Source: Phycisphaeraceae bacterium
GTDB lineage: Bacteria; Planctomycetota; Phycisphaerae; Phycisphaerales; UBA1924
Length of the DNA: 64,000 nucleotides
Reading direction: 5' to 3'
Assembly: GCA_019636695.1 (NCBI GenBank)
Contig: JAHBXD010000005.1
Coordinates: 1-64,000, forward strand
In this document: positions 35,521 to 44,700 of the stretch, in pieces
Layout: each line of letters begins with the position of its first letter
Numbering within the stretch: position 1 is the stretch's first letter
The notes under the pieces: generated by a model
Database searches by the model: none
What the model saw: only the letters and a program-made list of their open reading frames with translations
What the model was told of the DNA's origin: nothing
Translations under genes and position numbers: made by a program

Positions 35521-36114
35521 TCATTCGGAGTCGGCGCCGACAGAAGGAGCCGGCTTGTTTTTGCCGCGGCGGAGTTTCTTGGTGAGATTCTTGGGGGTGC
35601 GATCGCCGGAGTTGCGGTCGATGCCGCGGACCTTATCGCGGCGCGTGCCGGTCTCGTTGACGGTGCCGCCGGCTTCGGTGATCCGCCGGCGAGCAGAGGC
35701 CGTGACGCGGTGCACTTCGACATCGAGTTTGACCGTAAGGGATGCGACTTCCTTGCCCAGGTCGCCGAGGATCTTGATCTCACGGCTGTCATCGCGGATG
35801 AGGCCGGCCGCGATCAACGTCTGGGTGGTGACCTTGCCGCCGCGAGCGAAGGCAGGATGGTTGATGAGATCGCGGAGGTTCACGGTCCAGAATTCGACCT
35901 TGAAGTTGGCGTTGGTGAAGCCCATCTTCGGCATGCGCCGGAAGAAGGGCATCTGGCCGCCTTCAAACTGGAAACGAGTGCTGGAGCCGCGGCGAGAGCC
36001 GTAGCCCTTGTGGCCGCGACCGGCCTGTTTGCCCCAGCCCGAGCCGTGGCCGCGACCGATGCGCTTGCGCTTCTTGTTGCGTGGAGCGAGGGGGGTGAGT
36101 TCGTGAATCATCAT
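35521..36114 (-). CDS. rplO: 50S ribosomal protein L15, extended C-terminus
   Basis: KKRKRIGRGHGSGWGKQAGR near the start is the classic glycine-rich L15 segment, and GFEGGQMP-like FEGGQMPFFRRMPKMGF follows. The protein has 197 residues against about 146; the excess is a basic C-terminal tail (KNLTKKLRRGKNKPAPSV). It binds 23S rRNA late in assembly. rpmD (L30), which normally lies between rpsE and rplO, is missing. Confidence 0.96.
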   Translation of the reverse strand: MMIHELTPLAPRNKKRKRIGRGHGSGWGKQAGRGHKGYGSRRGSSTRFQFEGGQMPFFRRMPKMGFTNANFKVEFWTVNLRDLINHPAFARGGKVTTQTLIAAGLIRDDSREIKILGDLGKEVASLTVKLDVEVHRVTASARRRITEAGGTVNETGTRRDKVRGIDRNSGDRTPKNLTKKLRRGKNKPAPSVGADSE

Positions 36115-36176
36115 GGCTGTTGGCTCCGGCCCAATCGCGGGCCAGCGAAATCATTGGCTGAATCAAGGCGCTGGGA

Positions 36177-36851
36177 TCAGGCCCCCGGCGCGCCCCCTGC
36201 ATCGCCGCCCTGGTTGCCGCCGCGGCCACCCCGACGGCGCCCGCCGCGTTGTTCGCGCTCGGGCTTGGTTTCCTTTTTGATGCGCGGGGTGAGGGGCACG
36301 GCGGGCATGAACTGGCGACCGCGTGCCACGCGTTCTTCGGTGATGGTTGGATCGAGCTTGAGGCCGCGAAGTTCGGCGACCTTGGCCGAGGTGCGCAACT
36401 GCGCGATGGCATCGAAGGCGGCCTTGACGAGGTTGGCCGACTGGGTTGAGCCGTAGCACTTGGTAAGGCAGTCGGTGATGCCGGCGTGCTCGAGCAATGC
36501 GCGGATGGTGCCTCCGGCGACGACGCCCGTACCGGGAGAAGCGGGAATAAGGCGGACCTTGGAAGCGCCGTAGGTGCCCTCGACCTCGTGGGGGATGGTG
36601 GTGCCCTCCATCGGTACGGTGTAGAGCTTGCGCCGGGCGACCTTCTGGGCTTTTTCGATCGCCTGGGGAACTTCGACACCCTTGGCATAGCCGTAGCCGA
36701 CGCGGCCGCGGCGATCGCCGACGATGACCAGGGCGCCGAACTGGAAGCGGCGTCCGCCCTTGACCGTGGCGGCCGTGCGATTGACGCCGACGGTGTGGGA
36801 CTCGATCTGTGCGGTTTCTTCCATCAACTCGGGAGGCATTGTCGCCCTCAC
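36177..36851 (-). CDS. rpsE: 30S ribosomal protein S5 with RG-rich tail
   Basis: The S5 core begins near residue 33 ([20 protein letters not shown]) and includes [17 protein letters not shown] and an N-terminal RNA-binding fold; it helps decoding accuracy. The protein has 224 residues against about 165. There is an N-terminal extension of about 30 residues and a C-terminal tail of about 50 residues that ends in repeated Arg-Gly ([11 protein letters not shown]) and a Gly/Ala stretch. Confidence 0.96.
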   Translation of the reverse strand: MRATMPPELMEETAQIESHTVGVNRTAATVKGGRRFQFGALVIVGDRRGRVGYGYAKGVEVPQAIEKAQKVARRKLYTVPMEGTTIPHEVEGTYGASKVRLIPASPGTGVVAGGTIRALLEHAGITDCLTKCYGSTQSANLVKAAFDAIAQLRTSAKVAELRGLKLDPTITEERVARGRQFMPAVPLTPRIKKETKPEREQRGGRRRGGRGGNQGGDAGGAPGA

Positions 36852-36892
36852 TGGGTATCGCGGACTTGCCGCGAAGGGGATAAACGACTGGG

Positions 36893-37255
36893 TCAGAACT
36901 TCAGTCCGCCTTCGCGGGCGGCCTCGGCAAGGGCCTTGACACGGCCATGGAACCGGAACCCGCCGCGGTCAAAGACGACCTTCTCGACACCGGCGGCCTT
37001 GGCTTTGCGTGCCAGCGCCGCACCGACGGCGGCGGCGGCGGCGGCGTTGCCGGTTTTGTCGAGTTTGACGTCAGGATCGCGCGTGGAGGCAGCGACGATG
37101 GTGCGGCCGGCGAGGTCGTCGATGACCTGCGCGTAGACGTGGTTGAGGGATTTGTAGACGCTGAGCCTGGGGCACGAAGGGGTGCCGGAGACCTTGCGGC
37201 GAATGCGGACGCGCCGGCGATCGCGCATTTTGACTTTGTGCTTTTGGCGATTCAT
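36893..37255 (-). CDS. rplR: 50S ribosomal protein L18
   Basis: The 120-residue product starts [20 protein letters not shown] and contains [18 protein letters not shown] and [20 protein letters not shown], the L18 signature; it binds 5S rRNA. ATG 37255 is the start that matches family length. It lies 23 bases after rplF. Confidence 0.97.
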   Translation of the reverse strand: MNRQKHKVKMRDRRRVRIRRKVSGTPSCPRLSVYKSLNHVYAQVIDDLAGRTIVAASTRDPDVKLDKTGNAAAAAAVGAALARKAKAAGVEKVVFDRGGFRFHGRVKALAEAAREGGLKF

Positions 37256-37278
37256 CGGATGGGCTTTCTCTGCGTGGA

Positions 37279-37830
37279 TCAGGAACCGAACTGCTTGCCC
37301 TGCTTGCGACGGATGGTTTCTTCGGCGTACTTGATGCCTTTGCCGTTGTACGGTTCGGGCTTGCGACGAGAGCGCAACTCGGCGGCGAACTGGCCGACGC
37401 GCTGCTTGTCCGGCCCCGTAATCGTGATGAGTTGCTTCTCCACCGCGACGTTGACACCCTGAGGAATATCCAGAATCACGGGGTTTGCAAAGCCGAGGAC
37501 GAGTTTGATCTGCTTGCCGGTAACGGCCGCACTCCACCCCACACCCACAACCTCGAGCTTGCGCTCGAAGCCTTTGCTGACCCCATCGACCATGTTCTGG
37601 ATGACCGCGCGGGTGGTGCCCCAGTCGGCCCGAACCTGGCTGTCATCGGTACGGGCGAGATCGACCGCGCAGGTGATCAGCTTGCCGGAGTCGTCGAGAC
37701 GGACCTCGACGTGCGGCGGGTGGGTATGGGTGAGGGCGCCCTTAGGCCCCTCGACCTTGACCTGGCGGTTCTGGATCGCCACCTTGACCCCCGAGGGCAC
37801 GGCGACGGCTTTTTTTCCGATCCTGGACAT
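37279..37830 (-). CDS. rplF: 50S ribosomal protein L6
   Basis: The product of 183 residues starts [20 protein letters not shown], has the two repeated L6 domains, and ends with [20 protein letters not shown], which touches the sarcin-ricin loop and factor-binding site. Length is normal. ATG 37830 is chosen over an upstream in-frame start at 37932 because it matches the family N-terminus. Confidence 0.97.
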   Translation of the reverse strand: MSRIGKKAVAVPSGVKVAIQNRQVKVEGPKGALTHTHPPHVEVRLDDSGKLITCAVDLARTDDSQVRADWGTTRAVIQNMVDGVSKGFERKLEVVGVGWSAAVTGKQIKLVLGFANPVILDIPQGVNVAVEKQLITITGPDKQRVGQFAAELRSRRKPEPYNGKGIKYAEETIRRKQGKQFGS

Positions 37831-37883
37831 TGCGGAATCCTCCGGGCGGGAATGCCCCGGCCCGAGTACAAACTGCTGGGACA

Positions 37884-38282
37884 TTATTCGACGAGGGCGA
37901 GCACCTCGCCGCCGAGGCGCTGTTCGCGGCACATGCGGTCGCTGAGAACCCCCTTACTGGTGGAGACGACGAGAATGCCGAGGCCTTGGAGCGGACGCTC
38001 GAGATCATCGACGCCGCTGTAGACGCGACGGCCGGGCTTACTGACACGGTCGATACGGTGAAGGACCGTTTCGCCGCGAGGACCGTATTTGAGGTTGAGG
38101 CGAATGAGGCCCTGACGGCCGTCTTCGATGACGTCAAAGTCGTTGACATAGCCCTCGCGTTTAAGCACATCGGCGATGCCCCGGTTGACCTTGCTGTTGA
38201 GCACGGTCACGGTGCGTTTGCGAGTGCGTCCGGCGTTGCGGATTCGCGTGAGCATGTCGGCGATGGGGTCGCTCAGTGACAT
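37884..38282 (-). CDS. rpsH: 30S ribosomal protein S8
   Basis: The 132-residue product shows SDPIADMLTRIRNAGRTRK at its start and GILVVSTSKGVLSDRMCREQ at its end, diagnostic of S8, a primary 16S rRNA binder. In enterobacteria S8 represses this part of the operon through the rplE leader. Here the rplX-rplE gap is 75 bases and I saw no clear mimic. Confidence 0.97.
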   Translation of the reverse strand: MSLSDPIADMLTRIRNAGRTRKRTVTVLNSKVNRGIADVLKREGYVNDFDVIEDGRQGLIRLNLKYGPRGETVLHRIDRVSKPGRRVYSGVDDLERPLQGLGILVVSTSKGVLSDRMCREQRLGGEVLALVE

Positions 38283-38354
38283 CGGCCTATCCCGTCTTGG
38301 CGGGGGGTGCATTCCCCCGAGGTGTCATGCAACGTAATCTCAGTGACTCGACGA

Positions 38355-38540
38355 CTACCAACTGGCCTTTCGCATGCCGGGAATCTTGCCCTCGAGGGCG
38401 AGTTTGCGCAGCATGATTCGGCTGATTCGGAACTTGCGGTACACGCCGCGAGCCCGGCCTGTGAGTTCGCACCGGCGGACGGTGCGCGTCATGTACTTCG
38501 GTGTGCGCTTGCTTTTGGCGACTTGTGCCTTCGTGGCCAT
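38355..38540 (-). CDS. rpsN: 30S ribosomal protein S14, short form lacking zinc cysteines
   Basis: The protein has 61 residues, the length of the zinc-binding (type Z) S14, and ends [16 protein letters not shown] as that type does. The usual two CxxC pairs are lost: the first reads RRCELTG with one Cys and the second reads FRISRIM with none. It is therefore a short zinc-free variant. Its ATG shares one base with the rplE stop (TGATG), which suggests translational coupling. Confidence 0.95.
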   Translation of the reverse strand: MATKAQVAKSKRTPKYMTRTVRRCELTGRARGVYRKFRISRIMLRKLALEGKIPGMRKASW

Positions 38541-39175
38541 CAGTTCTCTCCGACTTTCGTGAACGGCATGCCCAGTTGCTCAAGCACGAACTCGCTGAGT
38601 TGCTTTGAACTGTTGCGGAACGTGAGGTTGATGTTCATGCCGTGGGTAAACTCGGCCTCGGCCATGTTGATTTCGGGAAAGACGCCCTGCTCGTTGATGC
38701 CCATGGAGTAGTTGCCCTGCCCGTCGAAGCCGGTGCGGGGAAGGCCGCGGAAGTCCTTGATTCGCGGGGTGGCGAGGTGAATCAACCGGTCGAGGAAGTG
38801 CCACATGCGATCGCGACGGAGCGTGACCATGAGCGCGGTCGAGAAGCCTTCACGCACCTTGAAGTTGGAGACCGACTTCTTGGCCTTGAGGAGGATGGGC
38901 TTCTGCCCGCTGATCTTCGTCAACGTATCGGTGACGGTCTTGACGATGTGCGGCGGCACCTTGGAGCCGTCGAGATGACGGCCGATGTTGACATTGATCG
39001 TCAACTTCTCGAGGCGCGGCTGGGCCATGCGATTGGTGATGCCGAACGTCTCGGCGACCTTGGGACGAACCGCTTCGTCATAGGTCTGCTTGAGCCGCGA
39101 CTTGCCGGCGACTTCGGCCTGCACGGCGTCGCCTTTCTTCGGCTGCTTGGGCTTGCTGTCCTTTTTCTCGGCCAT
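38540..39175 (-). CDS. rplE: 50S ribosomal protein L5
   Basis: The 211-residue product contains [46 protein letters not shown] and [11 protein letters not shown], diagnostic of L5, which holds 5S rRNA and contacts the P-site tRNA. About 30 Lys/Gln-rich residues precede the core, making it longer than usual. ATG 39175 is chosen with AGGTG upstream; an in-frame GTG nine bases earlier is possible. Confidence 0.96.
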   Translation of the reverse strand: MAEKKDSKPKQPKKGDAVQAEVAGKSRLKQTYDEAVRPKVAETFGITNRMAQPRLEKLTINVNIGRHLDGSKVPPHIVKTVTDTLTKISGQKPILLKAKKSVSNFKVREGFSTALMVTLRRDRMWHFLDRLIHLATPRIKDFRGLPRTGFDGQGNYSMGINEQGVFPEINMAEAEFTHGMNINLTFRNSSKQLSEFVLEQLGMPFTKVGEN

Positions 39176-39250
39176 GACCTTCACCTGGGTGTTGCGTGTG
39201 AGTGGTGGATGCGGGCTTGCGGAACTGTGCGTGCGAATAACGCGGCGGGA

Positions 39251-39583
39251 TTACGCCGACGGCCCCCGAACCTGGCCGAGCACTTTGCCGCCGCGAACGG
39301 CGACGCGAACCTTGCTGCCGTCATCGCGAACCTGGAACCGCACGCGGGTGGGTTGTCCGTCGACGACAGGCTGGACGTTGCTGATATGGATGGGGGCTTC
39401 ACGGGTGATGACGCCGCCCTGCGGATTGACCCGCGTGGGGCGCATGTGCTTCGTGCGGAGGTTGAGGCCCTTGACGATCACGCGTCCGGCCTTGGGGTCC
39501 ACGCGAAGCACCTCGCCGACCTTCCCTTTGTGGTCGCCGGCGATAATCATGACCTGGTCGCCTTTACGGACATGCGCGGGCAT
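39251..39583 (-). CDS. rplX: 50S ribosomal protein L24
   Basis: The 110-residue product has the KOW motif (HVRKGDQVMIIAGDHKGKVG) at its start and RVDPKAGRVIVKGLNLRTKH, diagnostic of L24, an early-assembly protein at the tunnel exit. The start lies one base after the rplN stop. Confidence 0.96.
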   Translation of the reverse strand: MPAHVRKGDQVMIIAGDHKGKVGEVLRVDPKAGRVIVKGLNLRTKHMRPTRVNPQGGVITREAPIHISNVQPVVDGQPTRVRFQVRDDGSKVRVAVRGGKVLGQVRGPSA

Positions 39584-39584
39584 T

Positions 39585-39971
39585 TCAGAGCACCTCCGGC
39601 GCGAGAGAAACAATCTTCATGTAGTTGCGCTCGCGCAACTCGCGGGCGACAGGCCCGAAAATGCGCGTGCCCTTGGGGTTGCCGTCGTCGTTGATCAGGA
39701 CGACAGCGCTGGAATCAAAGCGGATATGCGACCCATCCTTGCGGCGGCGCATCTTGCTTGTGCGCACGACGACGGCCTTGGACATATCGCCCTCTTTGAT
39801 GTCGCCGCCCGGGAGGGCCTTCTTGACCGAGATCAGCACGCGGTCACCCACGCCGGCAGTCTGGCGGGTGAACTTGCCGCTGGCGGTCGAGCCTTTATAG
39901 ACGCGGATGACATAGGCGATTTTCGCGCCGCTGTTGTCCGCCACTTCGCATCTTGATTCTGCCTGCAACAT
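39585..39971 (-). CDS. rplN: 50S ribosomal protein L14
   Basis: The 128-residue product starts [20 protein letters not shown] and contains [19 protein letters not shown] and [18 protein letters not shown], diagnostic of L14, which forms a bridge to 16S rRNA. Slightly longer than the usual 122. It is almost contiguous with rplX. Confidence 0.97.
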   Translation of the reverse strand: MLQAESRCEVADNSGAKIAYVIRVYKGSTASGKFTRQTAGVGDRVLISVKKALPGGDIKEGDMSKAVVVRTSKMRRRKDGSHIRFDSSAVVLINDDGNPKGTRIFGPVARELRERNYMKIVSLAPEVL

Positions 39972-40037
39972 CGTTCCGACCGTCCTTCTGTGCCCTCGAC
40001 CGCGGGAACATCCGCGAGGGGAGTCTCTGACGCTGGG

Positions 40038-40310
40038 TTACCCGACCTGCGAACGCTTCTCCACGACGCGCACGATGCGCCAACGCTTGGTCTTGCTGAC
40101 CGGGCGGCACTGGGCGACTTCGACTACATCGCCCTGGTGCGATTCGTTCCGCTCGTCGTGCACGTGCAGCACGGTGCGACCGCGAACGTACTTGCCGTAC
40201 TTGGGGTGGGGCGCCCGGAAATCAATGACGACCTTGCGCGTTTTGTCGCGCTTGTCGGAGGCCACCACACCGACCTTTGTGCCCTTGAGTTCGCTGCTGG
40301 TTTCGCTCAT
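40038..40310 (-). CDS. rpsQ: 30S ribosomal protein S17
   Basis: The product of 90 residues contains KVGVVASDKRDKTRKVVIDF and HPKYGKYVRGRTVLHVHDE, diagnostic of S17, a primary 16S rRNA-binding protein with an OB fold. ATG 40310 gives the family length; the frame continues further upstream without similarity. Confidence 0.96.
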   Translation of the reverse strand: MSETSSELKGTKVGVVASDKRDKTRKVVIDFRAPHPKYGKYVRGRTVLHVHDERNESHQGDVVEVAQCRPVSKTKRWRIVRVVEKRSQVG

Positions 40311-40394
40311 GCTACCGTCATCCTTCGGGAGGCCAGGCTCCCCATGGTTCTGCCTGTGGCGGGTGCGGCGGAGAGTGCCCGTGCCGCACACCGG

Positions 40395-40604
40395 TTAGTT
40401 GCTCCGCCCCTGGGCCGCCATCACCCGGGCACGCTGTTCGGTGAGCAGACGCGCGATGTCCCTACGGACATGGCGAAACTGCGAGACATCGCCGACTTTT
40501 TCGGTCACAGCCTGCTGACGCAGACGGAAGAGCTTTTCACGCAGGGAGCGCAACTCAAGCGCCAACTGCTCGTTCTTCATGTTGCGGACTTCACTGGGCT
40601 TCAT
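40395..40604 (-). CDS. rpmC: 50S ribosomal protein L29
   Basis: The 69-residue helical protein starts MKPSEVRNMKNEQLALELRS and contains LREKLFRLRQQAVTEKVGD and VRRDIARLLTEQRAR, diagnostic of L29 at the tunnel exit, where nascent-chain factors dock. It lies 47 bases after rplP. Confidence 0.95.
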   Translation of the reverse strand: MKPSEVRNMKNEQLALELRSLREKLFRLRQQAVTEKVGDVSQFRHVRRDIARLLTEQRARVMAAQGRSN

Positions 40605-40651
40605 CGTTCCATCCTTCGCCGATTCCGACCGGCGGGGTTTGCTGTGACCTG

Positions 40652-41083
40652 TTACACCGTGACGCGTCGGGCCACGAATCGGCACCGGACGGGCATTTTC
40701 ATGGCGACGCGGGCGAAGGCTCGCTTGGCGGTGTCTTCTGTAACGCCGGTGATCTCGAAGAGAATCGTGCCCGCCTTGATACGCGCTGCCCAGTAGTCGA
40801 CATCGGCCTTGCCGGTGCCCATTCGGGTCTCCAGCGGCTTTTTGCTGACGGGCTTATCCGGGAAGACACGAATGAACAGTTTGCCTTCGCGCTTGAGAAA
40901 GTGCTGGGCCGCCACGCGTCCGGCCTCGATGCAGTTGCTCTTGAGCCAGCACGACTCGAGCGCCTGAAGGCCGAAATCGCCGTAGGCCACATAGTTGCCG
41001 ACGGTGGCGTTGCGGTTGACGCGCATGGTCCGCCGAAACTCTTTGCGGAACTTGACGCGGCTTGGAATCTTGTATGGAGGCAT
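40652..41083 (-). CDS. rplP: 50S ribosomal protein L16
   Basis: The 143-residue product shows VGNYVAYGDFGLQALESCWL, RVFPDKPVSKKPLETRMGTG and a basic end, diagnostic of L16, which lines the A-site tRNA path. Length is normal. It lies 50 bases after rpsC. Confidence 0.97.
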   Translation of the reverse strand: MPPYKIPSRVKFRKEFRRTMRVNRNATVGNYVAYGDFGLQALESCWLKSNCIEAGRVAAQHFLKREGKLFIRVFPDKPVSKKPLETRMGTGKADVDYWAARIKAGTILFEITGVTEDTAKRAFARVAMKMPVRCRFVARRVTV

Positions 41084-41133
41084 TGCTGATCGCCTTCTTC
41101 TTTCCGAACTTCAGAAACGTATGGCCTTTCCGC

Positions 41134-41832
41134 TCAACGACGTCCGCGGGCCCGCATGCGGTTGCCAGGCGCGGCTTCATCCTCAACCTGCTGCTCGCCG
41201 TAGAACCCCCGGAAGACCCAGCACTTGACGCCGATTGCCCCGTAGGGGGTGAACGCCTCGGCAAAGCCGTATTCGATCCGGGCCTGAAGGGTAGAGAGCG
41301 GCAGAGACCCGAGACGCACATCGAGCGTGCGGCTCATCTCGGCGCCGCCGAGGCGACCGGCAAGAACGATCTTGACGCCCTTGGCGCCTGACTGCATCGC
41401 CTGCTCGCAACGCATTTTGACGACGCGTCGGAAGCTGGCCCGACGCTTGAGCTGCTCGGCCACGCTTTCAGCGAGGAGCTGGGCGTCAATGTCCGGATTC
41501 TTGATCTCAACGATGGAGATGTTGATCTTGCGGCCCGTCATCAACTGGAGTTCTTCGGTCATCCGTTCGACTTCGGCGCCTTTGGGGCCGATGACCAGAC
41601 CCGGACGGGCCGTGCGAAGAATGACCTTCAGCTCTTCACGGGTGCGCTCGATGTGGATATCGGCCACGGCGGCGTTCGGGGGCCGGCGGTTCAACCGCTT
41701 GTCGAGGTATTTGCGGATCTTTTCGTCCTCAACAAGCAGCTCGCCGTACAGGGCCTTGGGCGCATACCAACGGCTGCGATGCGCTTCAGTAACGCCGAGG
41801 CGAAGCCCGAATGGATGGGTCTTCTGTCCCAT
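41134..41832 (-). CDS. rpsC: 30S ribosomal protein S3
   Basis: The 232-residue product starts MGQKTHPFGLRLGVTEAHRS and has the KH domain (RPGLVIGPKGAEVERM) and MRCEQAMQSGAKGVKIVLAG with GAIGVKCWVFRG, diagnostic of S3 at the mRNA entry. Its ATG shares one base with the rplV stop (TAATG), which suggests coupling. Confidence 0.97.
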   Translation of the reverse strand: MGQKTHPFGLRLGVTEAHRSRWYAPKALYGELLVEDEKIRKYLDKRLNRRPPNAAVADIHIERTREELKVILRTARPGLVIGPKGAEVERMTEELQLMTGRKINISIVEIKNPDIDAQLLAESVAEQLKRRASFRRVVKMRCEQAMQSGAKGVKIVLAGRLGGAEMSRTLDVRLGSLPLSTLQARIEYGFAEAFTPYGAIGVKCWVFRGFYGEQQVEDEAAPGNRMRARGRR

Positions 41833-42377
41833 TACGCTTTTTCCTCCACCGCGATGGTGATGTGGCTGGTCTGCTTGATGATGGCGTGCGCGCGGCCCCG
41901 GTCCTTCGGACGGAATCGCTTGATCTGCGGGCCTTCGTCAACACAGCTCACCGTGACGACCAAGGCGTTGAGATCGGCATCGGCCGCACGGGCGTCGGTC
42001 ATCGCCGCGAGCAGAGCCTTGCGGATGTTGACCGCGGCCCGCTTGGGGCTGTAGGAGAGGGCGATGTCGGCCTTGCGGGCGTTCTGACCGCGAATCATGT
42101 CGGCCACAAGACGCACCTTGCGGGTGCTGCCGCGGGTAAAAAGCACTCGGCTTTCGAACCGGGCGATATCCTTGGGCGCAGCCCCCACCGCCTGGGCCAG
42201 CTTGGCGATGTCCTGATGCTTGCAGCGAGGATGATCGCGGCCGTTGAGCCAGTTGTTCACAGCGCGGGCGGCTGTCTCGGGCGGCAGGCCCGTGCGCTCG
42301 ACCGCCGCGGCGAGCGCATCGACGCCGACGTTCGCCTGCACGGCACGTTGCATGAGTTTGTCAGGTACGAGTCTCAC
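41832..42377 (-). CDS. rplV: 50S ribosomal protein L22 with N-terminal helix-turn-helix-like extension
   Basis: The L22 core covers about residues 73-181 (STRKVRLVADMIRGQNARKA, DEGPQIKRFRPKDRGRAH, KQTSHITIAVEEKA) and should line the exit tunnel. The protein has 181 residues against about 110. The first 72 residues are not part of L22 and look like an XRE/lambda-repressor-type helix-turn-helix: a run of short helices with ALAAAVERTGLPPETA, NNWLNGRDHPRCKHQDI and AKLAQAVGAAPKDIA. The extension is in frame with no stop and no internal start near the core that would replace it. Its role is unknown. Confidence 0.93.
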   Translation of the reverse strand: MRLVPDKLMQRAVQANVGVDALAAAVERTGLPPETAARAVNNWLNGRDHPRCKHQDIAKLAQAVGAAPKDIARFESRVLFTRGSTRKVRLVADMIRGQNARKADIALSYSPKRAAVNIRKALLAAMTDARAADADLNALVVTVSCVDEGPQIKRFRPKDRGRAHAIIKQTSHITIAVEEKA

Positions 42378-42391
42378 GAGTCAGCTCCAGA

Positions 42392-42679
42392 TCACTTGCT
42401 GCCGGCGGAGATGCCTTCCTTCTTGTTCGTGTGGCCGCGGAACGTTCGCGTGGTTGCAAACTCTCCGAGCTTGTGGCCCACCATGTCTTCAGTGATGAAG
42501 ACATCGATGAACACCCTTCCGTTGTGCACTTTGAAAGTCTGTCCGACGAACTCGGGGACAATCAGGCACGAACGCGACCAGGTCTTGATCGGCTCGCGCC
42601 GGCCGGTCTGCACACTGCGCTCGACCCTTCGGTAGAGCTTCTCGTCAACGAAAGGGCCTTTTTTCGAACTACGGCTCAT
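42392..42679 (-). CDS. rpsS: 30S ribosomal protein S19
   Basis: The 95-residue product starts [20 protein letters not shown] and contains [20 protein letters not shown] and [20 protein letters not shown], diagnostic of S19 in the 30S head. ATG 42679 gives the family length; the open frame runs further upstream without similarity. It lies 14 bases before rplV. Confidence 0.97.
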   Translation of the reverse strand: MSRSSKKGPFVDEKLYRRVERSVQTGRREPIKTWSRSCLIVPEFVGQTFKVHNGRVFIDVFITEDMVGHKLGEFATTRTFRGHTNKKEGISAGSK

Positions 42680-42729
42680 GGTCTGTTCCCGATGCCATGC
42701 CGCCCGTGCGGCGTGGAGATGTGTGTCAA

Positions 42730-43587
42730 TCAGCGCAACTGGCCATACCGCTTGGTCCGGCGGCGGCGGATGATGAGGTCCTGACCCGGCTTCTTCCGAT
42801 TTCGCGTAGAGCCGCCCTTGGCCGGCACGCCGGTTGGTCCGCACGGAGGACGGTTGCCCTTGCTGCGGCCCGAACCGCCGCCCAACGGATGGGCGTTGTG
42901 GCTCTTGGCGATGCCTCGGGTCTTGGGACGAATACCGAGGTGACGGCTGAGGCCCGCCTTGCCCAGGCGACGGTTGCTGTGATCGGGGTTGCCGACCTCG
43001 CCGATGACCGCGCGGCAATCGGCATGCACCTTGCGAATTTCGCCGCTTGGCATCACCAGGGTGGCATAGCCCCCCTCGCGGTTGGAAAGCCGGGCGTATG
43101 TGCCGGCTGAACGGCAGAGTTGCGCTCCGCGTCCTGGGTGCAGTTCGATGCAGTGGACGGCGATGCCGGTGGGAATGAACTTGAGCGGCATGCAGTTGCC
43201 CGGATCGGCATCAACCGGCCCGGACGAGGAAGAGATGATCTTCTGGCCATCCTTGAGATTGCGCGGAGCAATGATGTAGCGCTTCACGCCGTCGGCGTAG
43301 CGGATCAGCGCGATGTGCGAGGAACGGTTCGGATCGTATTCAATACCGATGACCGTGCCCTCAACGCCGTCGCGGTCGCGTCGCTTGAAGTCGACAGCGC
43401 GATAGAGGCGCTTCGCGCCGCCGCCGCGACCGCGGACCGTGATCTTGCCCGAGTAATTTCGGCCGCTTGTGCGTGTCAACGGACGGAGCAGCGACTTCTC
43501 GGGCGACTTCTTGGTCACCTCTTCGTGGGTGTTCACCGATGCGAAGCGTCGCCCGGCGCTGGTTTTCTTGTATACGCGAATACCCAT
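42730..43587 (-). CDS. rplB: 50S ribosomal protein L2
   Basis: The 285-residue product shows [39 protein letters not shown] and a C-terminal [19 protein letters not shown], diagnostic of L2 at the peptidyl transferase centre; the conserved His lies in this loop. About ten residues longer than usual. Confidence 0.97.
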   Translation of the reverse strand: MGIRVYKKTSAGRRFASVNTHEEVTKKSPEKSLLRPLTRTSGRNYSGKITVRGRGGGAKRLYRAVDFKRRDRDGVEGTVIGIEYDPNRSSHIALIRYADGVKRYIIAPRNLKDGQKIISSSSGPVDADPGNCMPLKFIPTGIAVHCIELHPGRGAQLCRSAGTYARLSNREGGYATLVMPSGEIRKVHADCRAVIGEVGNPDHSNRRLGKAGLSRHLGIRPKTRGIAKSHNAHPLGGGSGRSKGNRPPCGPTGVPAKGGSTRNRKKPGQDLIIRRRRTKRYGQLR

Positions 43588-43635
43588 GCTTCACTCCACT
43601 CGTCTGACGAACCCGATCACGTCCCGCGACTCGGG

Positions 43636-43917
43636 CTAGAACAGCTCGATCGCCTGCCCCTCCTCAAGCCGCACCATGGCCTTCTTGACCTGCGTGCCCT
43701 CGACCCAGCCGTACCGCAGGCGACGAATTTCGCCCTTGAGCGTGCTGGTCCGCACGTCCCGCACGCGGACACCGTAGATCGACTCGACGGCGGACTTGAT
43801 CTCATCCTTGCGGGCGCGACGATCGACGATGAACGTGTATACGCCCTGTTCATTCATTGCGGCGGTGCTCTTCTCCGTCAGCACCGGCTTTTTGATGACA
43901 TAGGTGCTGTCGATCAT
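43636..43917 (-). CDS. rplW: 50S ribosomal protein L23
   Basis: The 93-residue product has VIKKPVLTEKSTAAMNEQGV at its start and a YTFIVDRRARKDEIKSAVE helix, diagnostic of L23 at the tunnel exit, the docking site for trigger factor and SRP. Its ATG overlaps the rplD stop in ATGA, so L4 and L23 are coupled. Confidence 0.96.
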   Translation of the reverse strand: MIDSTYVIKKPVLTEKSTAAMNEQGVYTFIVDRRARKDEIKSAVESIYGVRVRDVRTSTLKGEIRRLRYGWVEGTQVKKAMVRLEEGQAIELF

Positions 43918-44666
43918 TTCGAAGCTCCCTTCGCCTTGCCCTTGGCACGAGCAGGACTCCCGGCGGAGGCATCAGCGGTTGCCGCGGTTGCGGAATACTG
44001 GTTGGCCTTGCCGCTCTTGTCCGTCCGGCTGCTCGGGCCGGTCAGCCAAGCTTCAAGATCCGATTTTTCGATGATCAGGTAGCGGTGATTGAGCATCTCG
44101 AAGCAGGTCATCTGATCGACGCGGCAGAGCGAAACGTCGTCGATGTTGCGAGCGCTCAGGCGGGCATTTGCGCAGCGGGCCGGATCCATCGACAAGGCGA
44201 CCAAAGCCTTGCGATCGATTTTGAGGGCTTCCAGCATCGCCTTGAAGTCTTTGGTTCGAGGGGTGTCAAACGCGAGCGAATCGATCACCCGGACTTCATC
44301 ATCACGCAATTTGCCCAGGAGCGCATTGCGGTTGGCCCGCCGACGCATCTTGATGGGCATATTCTGGTGATAGTCTTCGCGTGTGCGATGCTTGGCGAAT
44401 GTGTGACCGCCACCGCGGAACTGCGGAGGGCGACGGTCGCCGTGCCGGGCGTTGCCGGTGCCCTTCTGCTTATAGATCTTCCGGGTCGAGCCTTCAACCT
44501 CGGCTCGACTCTTGGTGCGTGCCGAGCCTTGACGCTTGTTGGCGTGATACACCACATACGCCTGCTTGATCAGCGCAGCGTTGATGGCGCCGCCGAGCGC
44601 CTGCTCGTCGATCGGCATGGAGCCGACCTGAACACCCTGTTTGTTATAGACGGGGACATCGAGCAT
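43914..44666 (-). CDS. rplD: 50S ribosomal protein L4, extended C-terminus
   Basis: The 250-residue product begins MLDVPVYNKQGVQVGSMPID and contains RTKSRAEVEGSTRKIYKQKG and GNARHGDRRPPQFRGGGHTF, diagnostic of L4, whose loop lines the tunnel. It is about 45 residues longer than usual because of an Ala/Ser/Lys-rich C-terminal tail. The 307-base gap upstream is packed with hairpins. L4 is the classic autoregulator of S10 operons in other bacteria. Confidence 0.96.
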   Translation of the reverse strand: MLDVPVYNKQGVQVGSMPIDEQALGGAINAALIKQAYVVYHANKRQGSARTKSRAEVEGSTRKIYKQKGTGNARHGDRRPPQFRGGGHTFAKHRTREDYHQNMPIKMRRRANRNALLGKLRDDEVRVIDSLAFDTPRTKDFKAMLEALKIDRKALVALSMDPARCANARLSARNIDDVSLCRVDQMTCFEMLNHRYLIIEKSDLEAWLTGPSSRTDKSGKANQYSATAATADASAGSPARAKGKAKGASK

Positions 44667-44700
44667 GATGTCGTTACCTCGTCGTCGCCTGTTCCACCAT

